Source: DAOTWA01 sp034435955 (GTDB lineage: Bacteria; Chloroflexota; Anaerolineae; Anaerolineales; Anaerolineaceae). From it: 16,087 bases of DNA. Shown here one piece after another: positions 5,636-12,776 of this stretch. Within the stretch, counting starts at the first letter, position 1. Each line of letters opens with the position of its first letter. A program made the position numbers and the translations under genes. Below the pieces are notes generated by a model, which was not told where the DNA came from, ran no database searches, and saw only the letters and a program-made list of their open reading frames with translations. The stretch spans positions 1-16,087 of the forward strand of contig DAOTWA010000032.1 in NCBI GenBank assembly GCA_034435955.1, written 5' to 3'.

Positions 5636-6988
5636 GTGACTGAGCGAATGCTGGATTTAGTGGTAATCGGCAGCGGTACGGCCGGCCAGACCGTCGCCCA
5701 TCGCTGCCAGCGGGCGGGTTGGTCGGTGGCGGTGGTCGATTCACGACCCTTTGGAGGCACCTGCGCCCAACGGGGCTGCGATCCCAAAAAGGTGCTGGTC
5801 GAGACGGCGGGCTTCATGGATGCCGCCCGGCGCATGCGGGGGCAGGGGATAACTGTGGAGGGCGCGCGCATCTCCTGGCCGGAACTCATCCGCTTCAAGC
5901 GCACCTTCACCTCGCCAGTATCGAGGGAGGTCGAAAAGGGCTTCGCTGCGGCCGGCATTGTGGCCATCCACGGTCGGGCGCGTTTCATCGAGCCAACCAC
6001 GTTACAGGTAGGCGAGGAACGGCTGAGGGCGCAGCATGTGGTCATCGCTGCCGGCGCGCGGCGGTCTACCCTGAACATCCCCGGCGAGGAATATATGACC
6101 TCCAGTACGCAATTCATGGAGCTGGAGGAGCTGCCCGCGCGGATCGCGTTCATCGGCGGAGGCTATATATCTTTTGAATTTGCGCACATCGCTGCGCTGG
6201 CCGGCTCCCAGGTGCAGATTTTCCACCGCGGCACCCGTCCGCTGAAGGGTTTCGATCCTGATCTGGCGGTCAGGCTAATGCGGGCTAGTCACGAACTGGG
6301 CATCGACATCCACCTGGATGCGGCAGCGAGCGGCATTGAGAAAAGCGGCAAAGCGCTGCGGGTGCATGTGGATGGCGCGAGCGGGAAATCGATTTACGAG
6401 GCCGATCTGGTGGTGCATGGCGCCGGACGGGTGCCTGAGATCGAAGACCTGGATCTGGAGAAAGCTGGTGTGGCATGGGCGCCACGCGGGGTGGTGGTGA
6501 ACGAATACCTGCAGAGTGTTTCGAACCCGGCGGTTTACGCCGCCGGCGACGCGGCCGCTTCCGGATTTCCGCTGACGCCGGTGGCCAGTCTGGAAGGCCG
6601 GGTCGTGGCCGGCAATCTGCTGGAGGGCAATCATCAGACACCCGATTATCGCGGCATTCCCACCGTGGTTTACACCGACCCACCGCTCGCCGCGGTCGGT
6701 TTGAGTGAAGAGGCGGCCCGCGCGCAAGGTCTGAAGTTCCGGGTCAAGAAGAGCGATACATCTTCCTGGCAGAGCTCGCGGCGCGCGGGGACGAAATATT
6801 CCGGCTATAAGGTTCTGGTAGAGGAGGGCAGCGGGCGCATCCTGGGCGCCCATCTGCTGGGTGTGCGTGCGGACGAAGTCATTAACCTGTTCGCGCTCGC
6901 AATCCGCTTCGGCATAACGGCCGAGGAGTTGAAGCGGGCACCTTTCTCCTATCCAACCCATTCTTCGGATGTGAGCTACATGCTTTGA
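5636..6988 (+). CDS. FAD-dependent pyridine nucleotide-disulfide oxidoreductase (glutathione/mercuric reductase family)
   Basis: About 450 residues, the usual length for class I disulfide reductases. VVIGSGTAGQTVA (9-21) is the FAD Rossmann motif, and GGTCAQRGCDPKK holds the redox pair Cys43 and Cys48. FIGGGYISFEFA is the NAD(P)H motif; Arg198 and Arg201 after its second strand resemble the NADPH-binding arginines of glutathione reductase. VYAAGDAAA is the second FAD contact. The C-terminal dimerisation domain ends YPTHSSDVSYML where true glutathione or mercuric reductases have HPTxxE, so the proton-transfer His-Glu dyad is missing (His to Tyr). The substrate is therefore unclear. I chose GTG 5636 because GAGGGA (5624-5629) is 6 nt upstream. 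An ATG at 5573 would overlap the zinc-finger gene by 53 bp and add a non-family N-terminus, and ATG 5648 is a shorter option. It lies 10 bp after the zinc-finger gene and 46 bp before the transporter genes. Confidence 0.9.
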   Translation: MTERMLDLVVIGSGTAGQTVAHRCQRAGWSVAVVDSRPFGGTCAQRGCDPKKVLVETAGFMDAARRMRGQGITVEGARISWPELIRFKRTFTSPVSREVEKGFAAAGIVAIHGRARFIEPTTLQVGEERLRAQHVVIAAGARRSTLNIPGEEYMTSSTQFMELEELPARIAFIGGGYISFEFAHIAALAGSQVQIFHRGTRPLKGFDPDLAVRLMRASHELGIDIHLDAAASGIEKSGKALRVHVDGASGKSIYEADLVVHGAGRVPEIEDLDLEKAGVAWAPRGVVVNEYLQSVSNPAVYAAGDAAASGFPLTPVASLEGRVVAGNLLEGNHQTPDYRGIPTVVYTDPPLAAVGLSEEAARAQGLKFRVKKSDTSSWQSSRRAGTKYSGYKVLVEEGSGRILGAHLLGVRADEVINLFALAIRFGITAEELKRAPFSYPTHSSDVSYML

Positions 6989-7034
6989 GGGAAAAAGGGA
7001 AAACCGGTTATCCGATTTAGATGGAGTAAATGGT

Positions 7035-7679
7035 TTGTCGTTGCTGGCGGGCGCTTATCAGTATTTTTTACTGCACCAAGCTGAATTCTGGTCGGAAACG
7101 GGACGGCATCTGGCGCTCAGTCTGAGCGCGCTGGCGATCAGCGTCGCCGTGTGCCTGCCGCTGGGGGTCTGGATCACACGTAGGATGATTGCGGCGCAGT
7201 ACGTGATCAACCTGTTCAACACCCTGCGCATCATCCCCAGTCTGGCGATCCTGTTCCTGGCTTTACCCTTGCTTGGTCTGGGATTCCGCCCGGCTTTATT
7301 CGCCCTGACAGCGCTGGCTTTCCCGCCGGTGCTGATCAACACTTACGCCGGTCTGCGCGGAATCGACCCGGCCATCGAGGAGGCGGCCTATGGAATGGGC
7401 ATGTCGCAAGGACAGGTGCTGCTGCGGGTGGAGCTGCCCATGGCTATGCCCGCCATCATCGCCGGCATCAGGGCAGCGGCTGTGGAGGTGATTTCGAGCG
7501 CGACGATTGCCGCTTTCATCGGCGGAGGTGGTTTAGGGGATTTCATCACCCGCGGCTTCGCGCTCTACGATGCGCGCATCATGCTGGTAGGCGCCGTGCC
7601 GGTTGCAGCACTGGCGCTGAGCGCCGAGGGGATGCTGGCTGGCTTGCAACGCCTGCTGGCAGCCGGCAGAAGCGGGTGA
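7035..7679 (+). CDS. Osmoprotectant ABC transporter permease (OpuCB/ProW-like)
   Basis: A 214-residue integral membrane protein of the binding-protein-dependent permease family. Several hydrophobic segments (about 25-45, 55-80, 85-105, 130-160 and 180-200) surround the EAA loop EEAAYGMGMSQGQVLLRVE, which docks on the ATPase. FNTLRIIPSLA and AFIGGGGLGDFI are typical of the OpuC/YehW/YehY permeases for glycine betaine, choline or related solutes. The start is TTG 7035: GGAG (7023-7026) lies 8 nt upstream, and no in-frame ATG or GTG lies between it and the end of the reductase gene. The ATG at 7030 is out of frame. It is the first of a four-gene transporter set, 46 bp after the flavoprotein gene with no clear promoter between. 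Confidence 0.92.
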   Translation: MSLLAGAYQYFLLHQAEFWSETGRHLALSLSALAISVAVCLPLGVWITRRMIAAQYVINLFNTLRIIPSLAILFLALPLLGLGFRPALFALTALAFPPVLINTYAGLRGIDPAIEEAAYGMGMSQGQVLLRVELPMAMPAIIAGIRAAAVEVISSATIAAFIGGGGLGDFITRGFALYDARIMLVGAVPVAALALSAEGMLAGLQRLLAAGRSG

Positions 7680-7715
7680 GAGCGCACTCATAAAAAAAGA
7701 AATGAGGCACTCAAT

Positions 7716-8666
7716 ATGTCAAAGAGCAAATTCATACCGCGTGCGACCTGTGTGGTAATTGCCAGCCTGGTAGGGCTGCAATGGCTGGCGGCCTGCACCA
7801 TCCCCGGTGTGTTGAACCCGGCGTCCGCTCCCACGGAAGCTGCCGTAGGGAAGATCGTGATTGGGTCAAAAGATTTCACCGAGGAATTCATCCTGGCTGA
7901 AATGTACGCCCAACTGCTGGAAAATGCCGGATTCAGCGTTGCGCGCAGGCTGAACCTGGGAGGCACACCGATCGCCCAGGCTGCGATTTTGAAGGGCGAG
8001 ATCGATCTCTATCCCGAGTACACCTCTACGGCGTTGCTCACTGTCTTGAAAGAGCAGCCCCTTCACGACCCCGAACAGATCTATCAAACGGTCAAATCGC
8101 AATACGAGCAGCGTTATAAGCTGACCTGGCTGGAGCGCTCACCGTTCAATGACACCCAGGCGCTGGCGATGACCCAGGCGGGTGCGCAGAAATACGGCAT
8201 CCGTACGTATTCCGACCTGGCGGCGAAGGCTACGCAGCTCGTCCTCGGCGGGCCGGCCGAGTTCCAGTCGCGCGAGGACAGCCTGCCGGCTTTGCAGAAA
8301 GCCTACGGCGGCTTCCAATTCAAGGAATACAGGCAGCTTGGCACCGGAAGTCTGCGCTACCAGGCGCTGCGCAACGGCAACGTCGAGGTGGTTGTGGCTT
8401 TCAGCACAGACGGTGAAATCGCTGGCGATCGCCTGGTCCTACTGCAGGATGACAAAGGGGTCTTCCCGGTCTATCAGGTTGCTCCGGTGGTGCGGATGGA
8501 CGTTCTGCAGAAATACCCACAAATTGCGAGCGTGTTGGACAAGCTTGCCCCGCTCTTGACCGACCAGGTCATGTCGTCGTTGAACTGGGAGGTGGATGGG
8601 CCGCAGAAATTGGAGCCAGCAGCGGCGGCCAGAGCTTTCCTGCAGCAGCAAGGACTGCTCAAATAG
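7716..8666 (+). CDS. Osmoprotectant ABC transporter substrate-binding lipoprotein (OpuCC/OsmF-like)
   Basis: A 316-residue type II solute-binding protein. The N-terminal 27 residues form a lipoprotein signal with the lipobox LAAC, so Cys27 would be lipidated and the protein tethered outside the membrane. The mature part begins with IVIGSKDFTEEFILAEMYAQ and contains LYPEYTSTAL, both characteristic of the ProX/OsmF/OpuCC family, which binds quaternary amines such as glycine betaine, choline or carnitine. The exact ligand cannot be read from sequence alone. ATG 7716 has an SD-like ATGAGG 8 nt upstream. It lies 36 bp after the first permease and 1 bp before the ATPase start, which supports a single transcript. 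Confidence 0.93.
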   Translation: MSKSKFIPRATCVVIASLVGLQWLAACTIPGVLNPASAPTEAAVGKIVIGSKDFTEEFILAEMYAQLLENAGFSVARRLNLGGTPIAQAAILKGEIDLYPEYTSTALLTVLKEQPLHDPEQIYQTVKSQYEQRYKLTWLERSPFNDTQALAMTQAGAQKYGIRTYSDLAAKATQLVLGGPAEFQSREDSLPALQKAYGGFQFKEYRQLGTGSLRYQALRNGNVEVVVAFSTDGEIAGDRLVLLQDDKGVFPVYQVAPVVRMDVLQKYPQIASVLDKLAPLLTDQVMSSLNWEVDGPQKLEPAAAARAFLQQQGLLK

Positions 8667-8667
8667 A

Positions 8668-9705
8668 GTGAACAGGGAGCGCGACATCGCTGCAAACACG
8701 ATCCAGTACCAGCAGGTCACGAAACGCTTCCACCGCGACCTCCCGCCGGCGGTGGACCGGGTGAGCCTGGAAGTAGCCGCCGGGGAGCTGGTGGTGCTGC
8801 TCGGTCCTTCTGGCGCCGGCAAGACCACTCTGATCAAGATGGTCAACCGGCTGTACGAGCCGACCAGCGGGCGCATCTATGTGCACGGCAGCGAGATCCA
8901 CGAGCTGCCGGTCAACGATTTGAGGCGCGGCATCGGCTACGTAATTCAGCAAGCGGGGCTGTTCCCGCACATGAGCATTGAGCAGAACATTGCCGTGGTG
9001 CCGGAGCTGTTGAAGTGGGATCGCCGGCGCATCGACCAGCGCATCGATGAGCTGCTGACGCTGGTTGGGCTGCCGCTGAGCTACCGGAAGCGGCGGCCGC
9101 GCCAACTCTCCGGCGGGGAGCAGGGGCGGGTTGGTCTGGCGCGCGGACTGGCCGCCGATCCGCCCATCCTGCTGATGGATGAGCCATTCGCTGCGCTGGA
9201 CGCGATCAACCGCACACACCTGCAGTCAGAGCTGCTGCGCATTCAGGAGCGCCTGCACAAGACGATTCTGTTCGTCACTCACGATGTTGAAGAAGCCCTG
9301 CGGCTGGCCGACCGGATTGCGATACTGAGGCATGGGAGGCTGGTTCAAAACGACACTCCCTGGGGTATCCTCAGCCGCCCTGAGAATGATTTCGTGCGCG
9401 AGCTGGTCGGCGCGGACGATGTGCTGCGGCGGCTGAGCCTGGTCAAAGTCGAAGACGTGGTCGCGCGGCGTTCGGTTGGCAAAGGAAGGTTCAGCCCAAA
9501 AGGGAGCGAAGCACCCGCCAGCGGGCTGCCAGTGGTCATCGCGCCGGAGGACAATCTGCGCACGGCCCTCTCCAGGCTGTTGGCCAGCGCTGATGGCGCC
9601 GTGAGCGTGGTAGGGGAGGACGGCTGGCGCATGGGATCGATTACCCTGGCAGATATCCGCAACGAACTGGCCGGTCAGTCCGATGCGAACGCTACGGGTG
9701 CCTGA
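8668..9705 (+). CDS. Osmoprotectant ABC transporter ATP-binding protein with C-terminal CBS-like region (OpuCA-like)
   Basis: About 345 residues. The nucleotide-binding domain shows Walker A GPSGAGKTT, the Q-loop YVIQQAGLFPH, the signature LSGGEQGR, Walker B ILLMDEPFAALD and the switch His in FVTHD. After about residue 240 comes an extension typical of OpuCA/ProV. A linker rich in Lys, Gly and Ser is followed by one CBS-like unit (about 290-340: LPVVIAPEDNLRTALSRLL, then GSITLADI). OpuA/OpuCA proteins usually have two CBS units that sense ionic strength or c-di-AMP; only one is convincing here. The start is GTG 8668, one base after the upstream stop. The longer reading from ATG 8596 would overlap the binding-protein gene by 71 bp and add no family sequence. 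It ends directly against the second permease. Confidence 0.93.
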   Translation: MNRERDIAANTIQYQQVTKRFHRDLPPAVDRVSLEVAAGELVVLLGPSGAGKTTLIKMVNRLYEPTSGRIYVHGSEIHELPVNDLRRGIGYVIQQAGLFPHMSIEQNIAVVPELLKWDRRRIDQRIDELLTLVGLPLSYRKRRPRQLSGGEQGRVGLARGLAADPPILLMDEPFAALDAINRTHLQSELLRIQERLHKTILFVTHDVEEALRLADRIAILRHGRLVQNDTPWGILSRPENDFVRELVGADDVLRRLSLVKVEDVVARRSVGKGRFSPKGSEAPASGLPVVIAPEDNLRTALSRLLASADGAVSVVGEDGWRMGSITLADIRNELAGQSDANATGA

Positions 9706-10353
9706 ATGAGTTATCTGGCGAACAATTTACCCACCGTCATGGCTCTTTTCGGCCAGCACCTAGAGCTGTGGGCGATCGTGCTGGCCATCGCAGTGCTGAT
9801 TGCCGTCCCGATGGGCGTTCTGGCCGTGCGGGTGAAGGCCATAGGGGGCCCGTTGCTGGGTATGCTGGATGTGATTTACTCGATCCCCAGCCTGGCGCTG
9901 TTCGTGCTGCTCATCCCGCTCTTCGGTTTGGGGGTCAAGCCAGCCGTCGTGGCGCTGGTCGCTTACGCCCAGCTCGCGCTCGTGCGCAACACATTGGTCG
10001 GATTGAGCGGAATTGACCCAGCCGTGATCGAGGTCGCGCGCGGCATGGGGATGAACGGCTGGCAGCGCTTCTGGCGGATCGAGCTGCCGCTGGCCATGCC
10101 TTTGATCCTGGGGGGAGTGCGCCTAGCCTCTATCCAGATCATCGGCATCGGCACCATCGCGGCCTATGTGGGAGCAGGAGGCCTGGGCACGCTGCTCTTC
10201 GAAGGCGTGATCACAAACAATACCGGCAAGATTTTCAGCGGCGCTCTGGCTGTGTCATTGCTGGCCGTCCTGGTCAATTACGGCCTGTATTATTTAGAGC
10301 GGCGCTCACAACGGACGATCAGGGGGGATGAGCCGCCGACGGCGCAGATATGA
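9706..10353 (+). CDS. Osmoprotectant ABC transporter permease (OpuCD/ProW-like)
   Basis: A 215-residue membrane protein, the partner of the permease at 7035-7679. It has the same layout of hydrophobic segments and an EAA loop (EVARGMGMNGWQRFWRIELP). DVIYSIPSLALF and AYVGAGGLGTLLFEG are family signatures. Its ATG follows the ATPase TGA with no gap and lacks a clear SD, so it is probably translated by coupling. The tail (ERRSQRTIRGDEPP) is basic and cytoplasmic. Together the four genes encode a complete importer: two different permeases, one ATPase and one lipoprotein. The order permease-binding protein-ATPase-permease differs from the opuCA-CB-CC-CD order of Bacillus. Confidence 0.93.
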   Translation: MSYLANNLPTVMALFGQHLELWAIVLAIAVLIAVPMGVLAVRVKAIGGPLLGMLDVIYSIPSLALFVLLIPLFGLGVKPAVVALVAYAQLALVRNTLVGLSGIDPAVIEVARGMGMNGWQRFWRIELPLAMPLILGGVRLASIQIIGIGTIAAYVGAGGLGTLLFEGVITNNTGKIFSGALAVSLLAVLVNYGLYYLERRSQRTIRGDEPPTAQI

Positions 10354-10495
10354 CCATTATGATCCATAAAAAGGAATATCTTCAGTTGCCGGTTGAGAGT
10401 TTTCGTGTTACCATGGTGCCTGTCAGCAAAATTCATCCTTAACAGATGGTTCATTGTCCCGCGAAATCGACCAAACCAGCAGCGCGAGTTGGAGA
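10354..10495 (+). other. Intergenic region after the transporter genes
   Basis: About 140 bp with no open frame that looks coding and no clear intrinsic terminator. The only notable item is the small palindrome ACCATGGT near 10411. Confidence 0.4.
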
Positions 10496-10514
10496 TATAA
10501 TTACGACCCGGGTC
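10496..10514 (+). promoter_or_regulatory. -10 box and overlapping palindrome before the glycosyltransferase
   Basis: TATAAT (10496-10501) has no good -35 (AAACCA at 17 bp). Immediately downstream, over the predicted start near 10508, lies the perfect 10-bp palindrome GACCCGGGTC (10505-10514). CCGGGTC is repeated at 10532-10538. The location would suit a repressor, but no regulator gene is nearby. Confidence 0.4.
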
Positions 10515-10557
10515 ATTCCCTGCTTTTCAATCCGGGTCTGTACGCCCGCCGGTTTCC

Positions 10558-11373
10558 ATGTGGGAAGCCAGCCGTATGACGACATCTGCCAGGTTGCCAA
10601 AAGTTTCGATCGTCACCCCTTCGTATAACCAGGCGCGATACCTGGAAGAGACGATCCGCTCAGTGCTCGCTCAAGATTACCCCAACATGGAATATATTAT
10701 CGTGGACGGCGGATCGAAAGACGAGAGCGTGGAGATCATTAAGCGGTACGAGCAGCATCTGGCCTGGTGGGTCTCGGAGAAGGACAAAGGTCATGCTGAC
10801 GCGCTGAACAAGGGCTTTGCCCATGCCAGCGGCGAAATCCTGGCATGGCTGAACTCAGACGACGCCTATATGCCCGGCGCGGTCGGCGAGGCGGCGGCTT
10901 TTCTTACGGCCCATCCGGAGGTCGGCATGGTCTACGGCGACGCCAACCTGACCGACGACGAGGGCAGGATCATCGGGCGGTTCGCCTCGCGACAAACCGA
11001 CTACGCCCGTATGCTGCGCGGGTCGGTGCATATCCCGCAGGCGACGACCTTTTTCCGCGCGGAGCTGTGGCGCAAGGTCGGTCCGTTGGATCTGTCGCTG
11101 TTCTTCGCCTTCGATTATGATTTCTGGGTGAAACTGGCCAAGATCTCCGAGGTGCGCTACGTACCCAGGTTGTGGGCGAATTTCCGCATTCACGATCTAG
11201 GAAAGAGCGTCAAGAACGACGATTTATGCTACCCGGATATGCTGCGGGTGTACGAGCGCGAGGTAGGTGGATGGTTTTCCTGGCTAAGGCTGCGGGCGGT
11301 CGTCCGGCGTTTATTTTACGCCTGGCTGCCGGTACGCCTGCGTCTGTGGCTGCGCCGGGCGGCGACTTTCTAA
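10558..11373 (+). CDS. Family 2 glycosyltransferase
   Basis: A 271-residue GT-A fold protein. KVSIVTPSYNQARYLEETI (15-33) is the typical first strand of GT2, VDGGSKD (49-55) binds the nucleotide, and NSDDAY (99-104) carries the metal-binding DxD-type motif. KDKGHADALNKG and the acceptor-side motif FAFDYDFWVKLAK are also typical. The C-terminus is hydrophobic and arginine-rich, consistent with peripheral membrane attachment. Such enzymes transfer sugars from nucleotide sugars to surface glycans or lipids; donor and acceptor are not readable. The start is uncertain: ATG 10558 has no SD, while ATG 10576 follows GGGA by about 10 nt and begins closer to the domain. The epimerase gene follows by 73 bp, suggesting a shared polysaccharide pathway. 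Confidence 0.92.
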   Translation: MWEASRMTTSARLPKVSIVTPSYNQARYLEETIRSVLAQDYPNMEYIIVDGGSKDESVEIIKRYEQHLAWWVSEKDKGHADALNKGFAHASGEILAWLNSDDAYMPGAVGEAAAFLTAHPEVGMVYGDANLTDDEGRIIGRFASRQTDYARMLRGSVHIPQATTFFRAELWRKVGPLDLSLFFAFDYDFWVKLAKISEVRYVPRLWANFRIHDLGKSVKNDDLCYPDMLRVYEREVGGWFSWLRLRAVVRRLFYAWLPVRLRLWLRRAATF

Positions 11374-11446
11374 GCTCTGCAGAACGACCGGCGACAGCGT
11401 CAGGTAATTCATTTCACTCAAAATTAAAATTCTTGCTGGAGGAAGC

Positions 11447-12460
11447 ATGGCACAAATCAAAGTGTTGGTGACCGGCGCGGGCGGCTTCATCGGAAACCAC
11501 CTGGTGAAATACCTGAAAGAAAGGGGGTACTGGGTACGCGGCGTCGACATCAAGCTGCCGGAATTCAGCCGCACGGAGGCGGACGAGTTCGAACTGCTCG
11601 ATCTGCGCCGGTGGGACAACTGCCTGCAGGCCACCCGCGGCGTCGACGAAGTTTACGCTCTGGCAGCCGACATGGGCGGCATGGGCTTCATCTCGCGTTA
11701 TCACGCGCAGATCCTCCATAACAATATTTTGATTAACACGCATACGCTGGACGCCGCCCGGGTGAACGGAGTGAAACGCTATCTATACACCTCTTCGGCC
11801 TGCGTTTATCCAGAATACCTGCAAATGGAGACCAACGTCAAGCCGTTGAAAGAAGAAGACGCTTACCCGGCTCAGCCGCAGGATGCCTACGGATGGGAGA
11901 AGCTGGTCTCGGAGCGGATGTGCACCCACTACCGCGAGGAATACGGTCTTCAAACGCACATCGTGCGTTTCCACAATATCTTTGGCCCGTTGGGCACCTG
12001 GGATGGCGGGCGCGAGAAGGCGCCGGCGGCCATGTGCCGTAAAATCGCCATGGCAAAGCTGACCGGCAATCCTGAAATCGAGATCTGGGGGGATGGCGAG
12101 CAGACGCGCTCTTTCTGTTATATTGATGACTGCCTGACGGGCATTTACAAGCTGATGCAGTCGGATTATGTCGAACCGCTCAATCTGGGCCAGGACCGCA
12201 TGGTGACCATCAACGAGCTGGCCGACATCATCGCCGGAATTGCTGGAGTAGAGATCGTCAAGAAGCACGTTCCGGGGCCGCAAGGTGTGCGCGGGCGCAA
12301 TTCGGACAACACACGTTTGCGGCAGGTTTTGGGTTGGGAGCCAGAAATCAGCCTGGAGCAGGGCCTCTCCATCACCTATGCGTGGATCGAGGAGCAGGTC
12401 AAGGCCAGGCTGGCCGCTGAGCGGGATGGGGCGGGACTCGCCCGACAGCAGCCGGCGTAA
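11447..12460 (+). CDS. GDP-mannose 3,5-epimerase-like NAD-dependent epimerase
   Basis: A 337-residue extended short-chain dehydrogenase. VLVTGAGGFIGNHL (6-19) binds NAD. The sequence follows plant GDP-mannose 3,5-epimerase closely: ADMGGMGFI (74-82), TSSACVYPE, PQDAYGWEKL, FHNIFGPLGTWDGGREKAP, WGDGEQTRSF and GPQGVRGRNSDN. The acid/base residues of the Arabidopsis enzyme (Cys145, Tyr174, Lys178, Lys217) correspond to Cys119, Tyr148, Lys152 and Lys191 at a constant offset of 26, so the enzyme should be active. The family turns GDP-D-mannose into GDP-L-galactose and GDP-L-gulose. In plants this feeds vitamin C; in bacteria a surface-glycan role is more likely, and the adjacent glycosyltransferase fits. 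GGAGG (11438-11442) precedes the ATG closely. A weak TAAAAT lies at 11425-11430. Confidence 0.9.
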   Translation: MAQIKVLVTGAGGFIGNHLVKYLKERGYWVRGVDIKLPEFSRTEADEFELLDLRRWDNCLQATRGVDEVYALAADMGGMGFISRYHAQILHNNILINTHTLDAARVNGVKRYLYTSSACVYPEYLQMETNVKPLKEEDAYPAQPQDAYGWEKLVSERMCTHYREEYGLQTHIVRFHNIFGPLGTWDGGREKAPAAMCRKIAMAKLTGNPEIEIWGDGEQTRSFCYIDDCLTGIYKLMQSDYVEPLNLGQDRMVTINELADIIAGIAGVEIVKKHVPGPQGVRGRNSDNTRLRQVLGWEPEISLEQGLSITYAWIEEQVKARLAAERDGAGLARQQPA

Positions 12461-12773
12461 GATGAAGCCTCAATAGCGCTGCGCTTTCAAAATTTAAGCA
12501 GCCGATCGAGCGGGCGCGCGATGCGCCGGGCATCCGCTGCCGGATGATCATCTGAGGACGATCACGGGTGCAAAAGCGGCATGATGCAGCGCCCGCTCGA
12601 GATGGATTTTGCCCGGTCAATGGTCAGGAGGCGAGACGGCCGAAATACGGCGCTTCATGAACTGGCAACGTCTGATAACAGTTTTATCCAGAAGATCGCC
12701 CTTACGCAGCATCCAACAATCCCCGAAACCGGACGCCGACCGGTAAAGGGACACAAACATCATCAGGGAGAGG
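12461..12773 (+). other. 313-bp non-coding region before the secreted protein gene
   Basis: No convincing gene. The left third holds the inverted-repeat element at 12506-12600. The remainder (12601-12773) has a short stretch ACCGGACGCCGACCGGT around 12728-12744 that could form a small hairpin, and ends in the SD GGGAGAGG. No clear promoter hexamers were found. Confidence 0.5.
12506..12600. repeat. Nested inverted-repeat (multi-stem) element
   Basis: TCGAGCGGGCGC (12506-12517) and GCGCCCGCTCGA (12589-12600) are perfect 12-bp complements enclosing 71 nt. Inside are CATCCG-CTGC-CGGATG (12531-12546), the palindrome GATGATCATC (12543-12552), and ATCA/TGAT arms (12561-12564, 12582-12585). It could be a structured RNA in the leader of the next gene, a terminator for the epimerase gene (no T-run), or a dispersed palindromic repeat. 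I recognise no known RNA family. Confidence 0.5.
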
Positions 12774-12776
12774 ATG

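Noticed and set aside
5344..6153. A 269-codon minus-strand frame over the zinc-finger and flavoprotein genes
   Set aside because: It overlaps two genes with clear motifs and has no family signature.
7687..7706. CTCAT/ATGAG arms around an A-run between permease and binding protein genes
   Set aside because: A five-base stem with an A/T loop is too weak for a terminator, and the right arm is part of the ribosome site.
12541..12600. Possible c-di-GMP riboswitch (a stretch reading GGGTGCAAAAGCGGC)
   Set aside because: Only a loose resemblance to GACGCAAAGCC; the conserved second half of the GEMM motif and its stems are absent.
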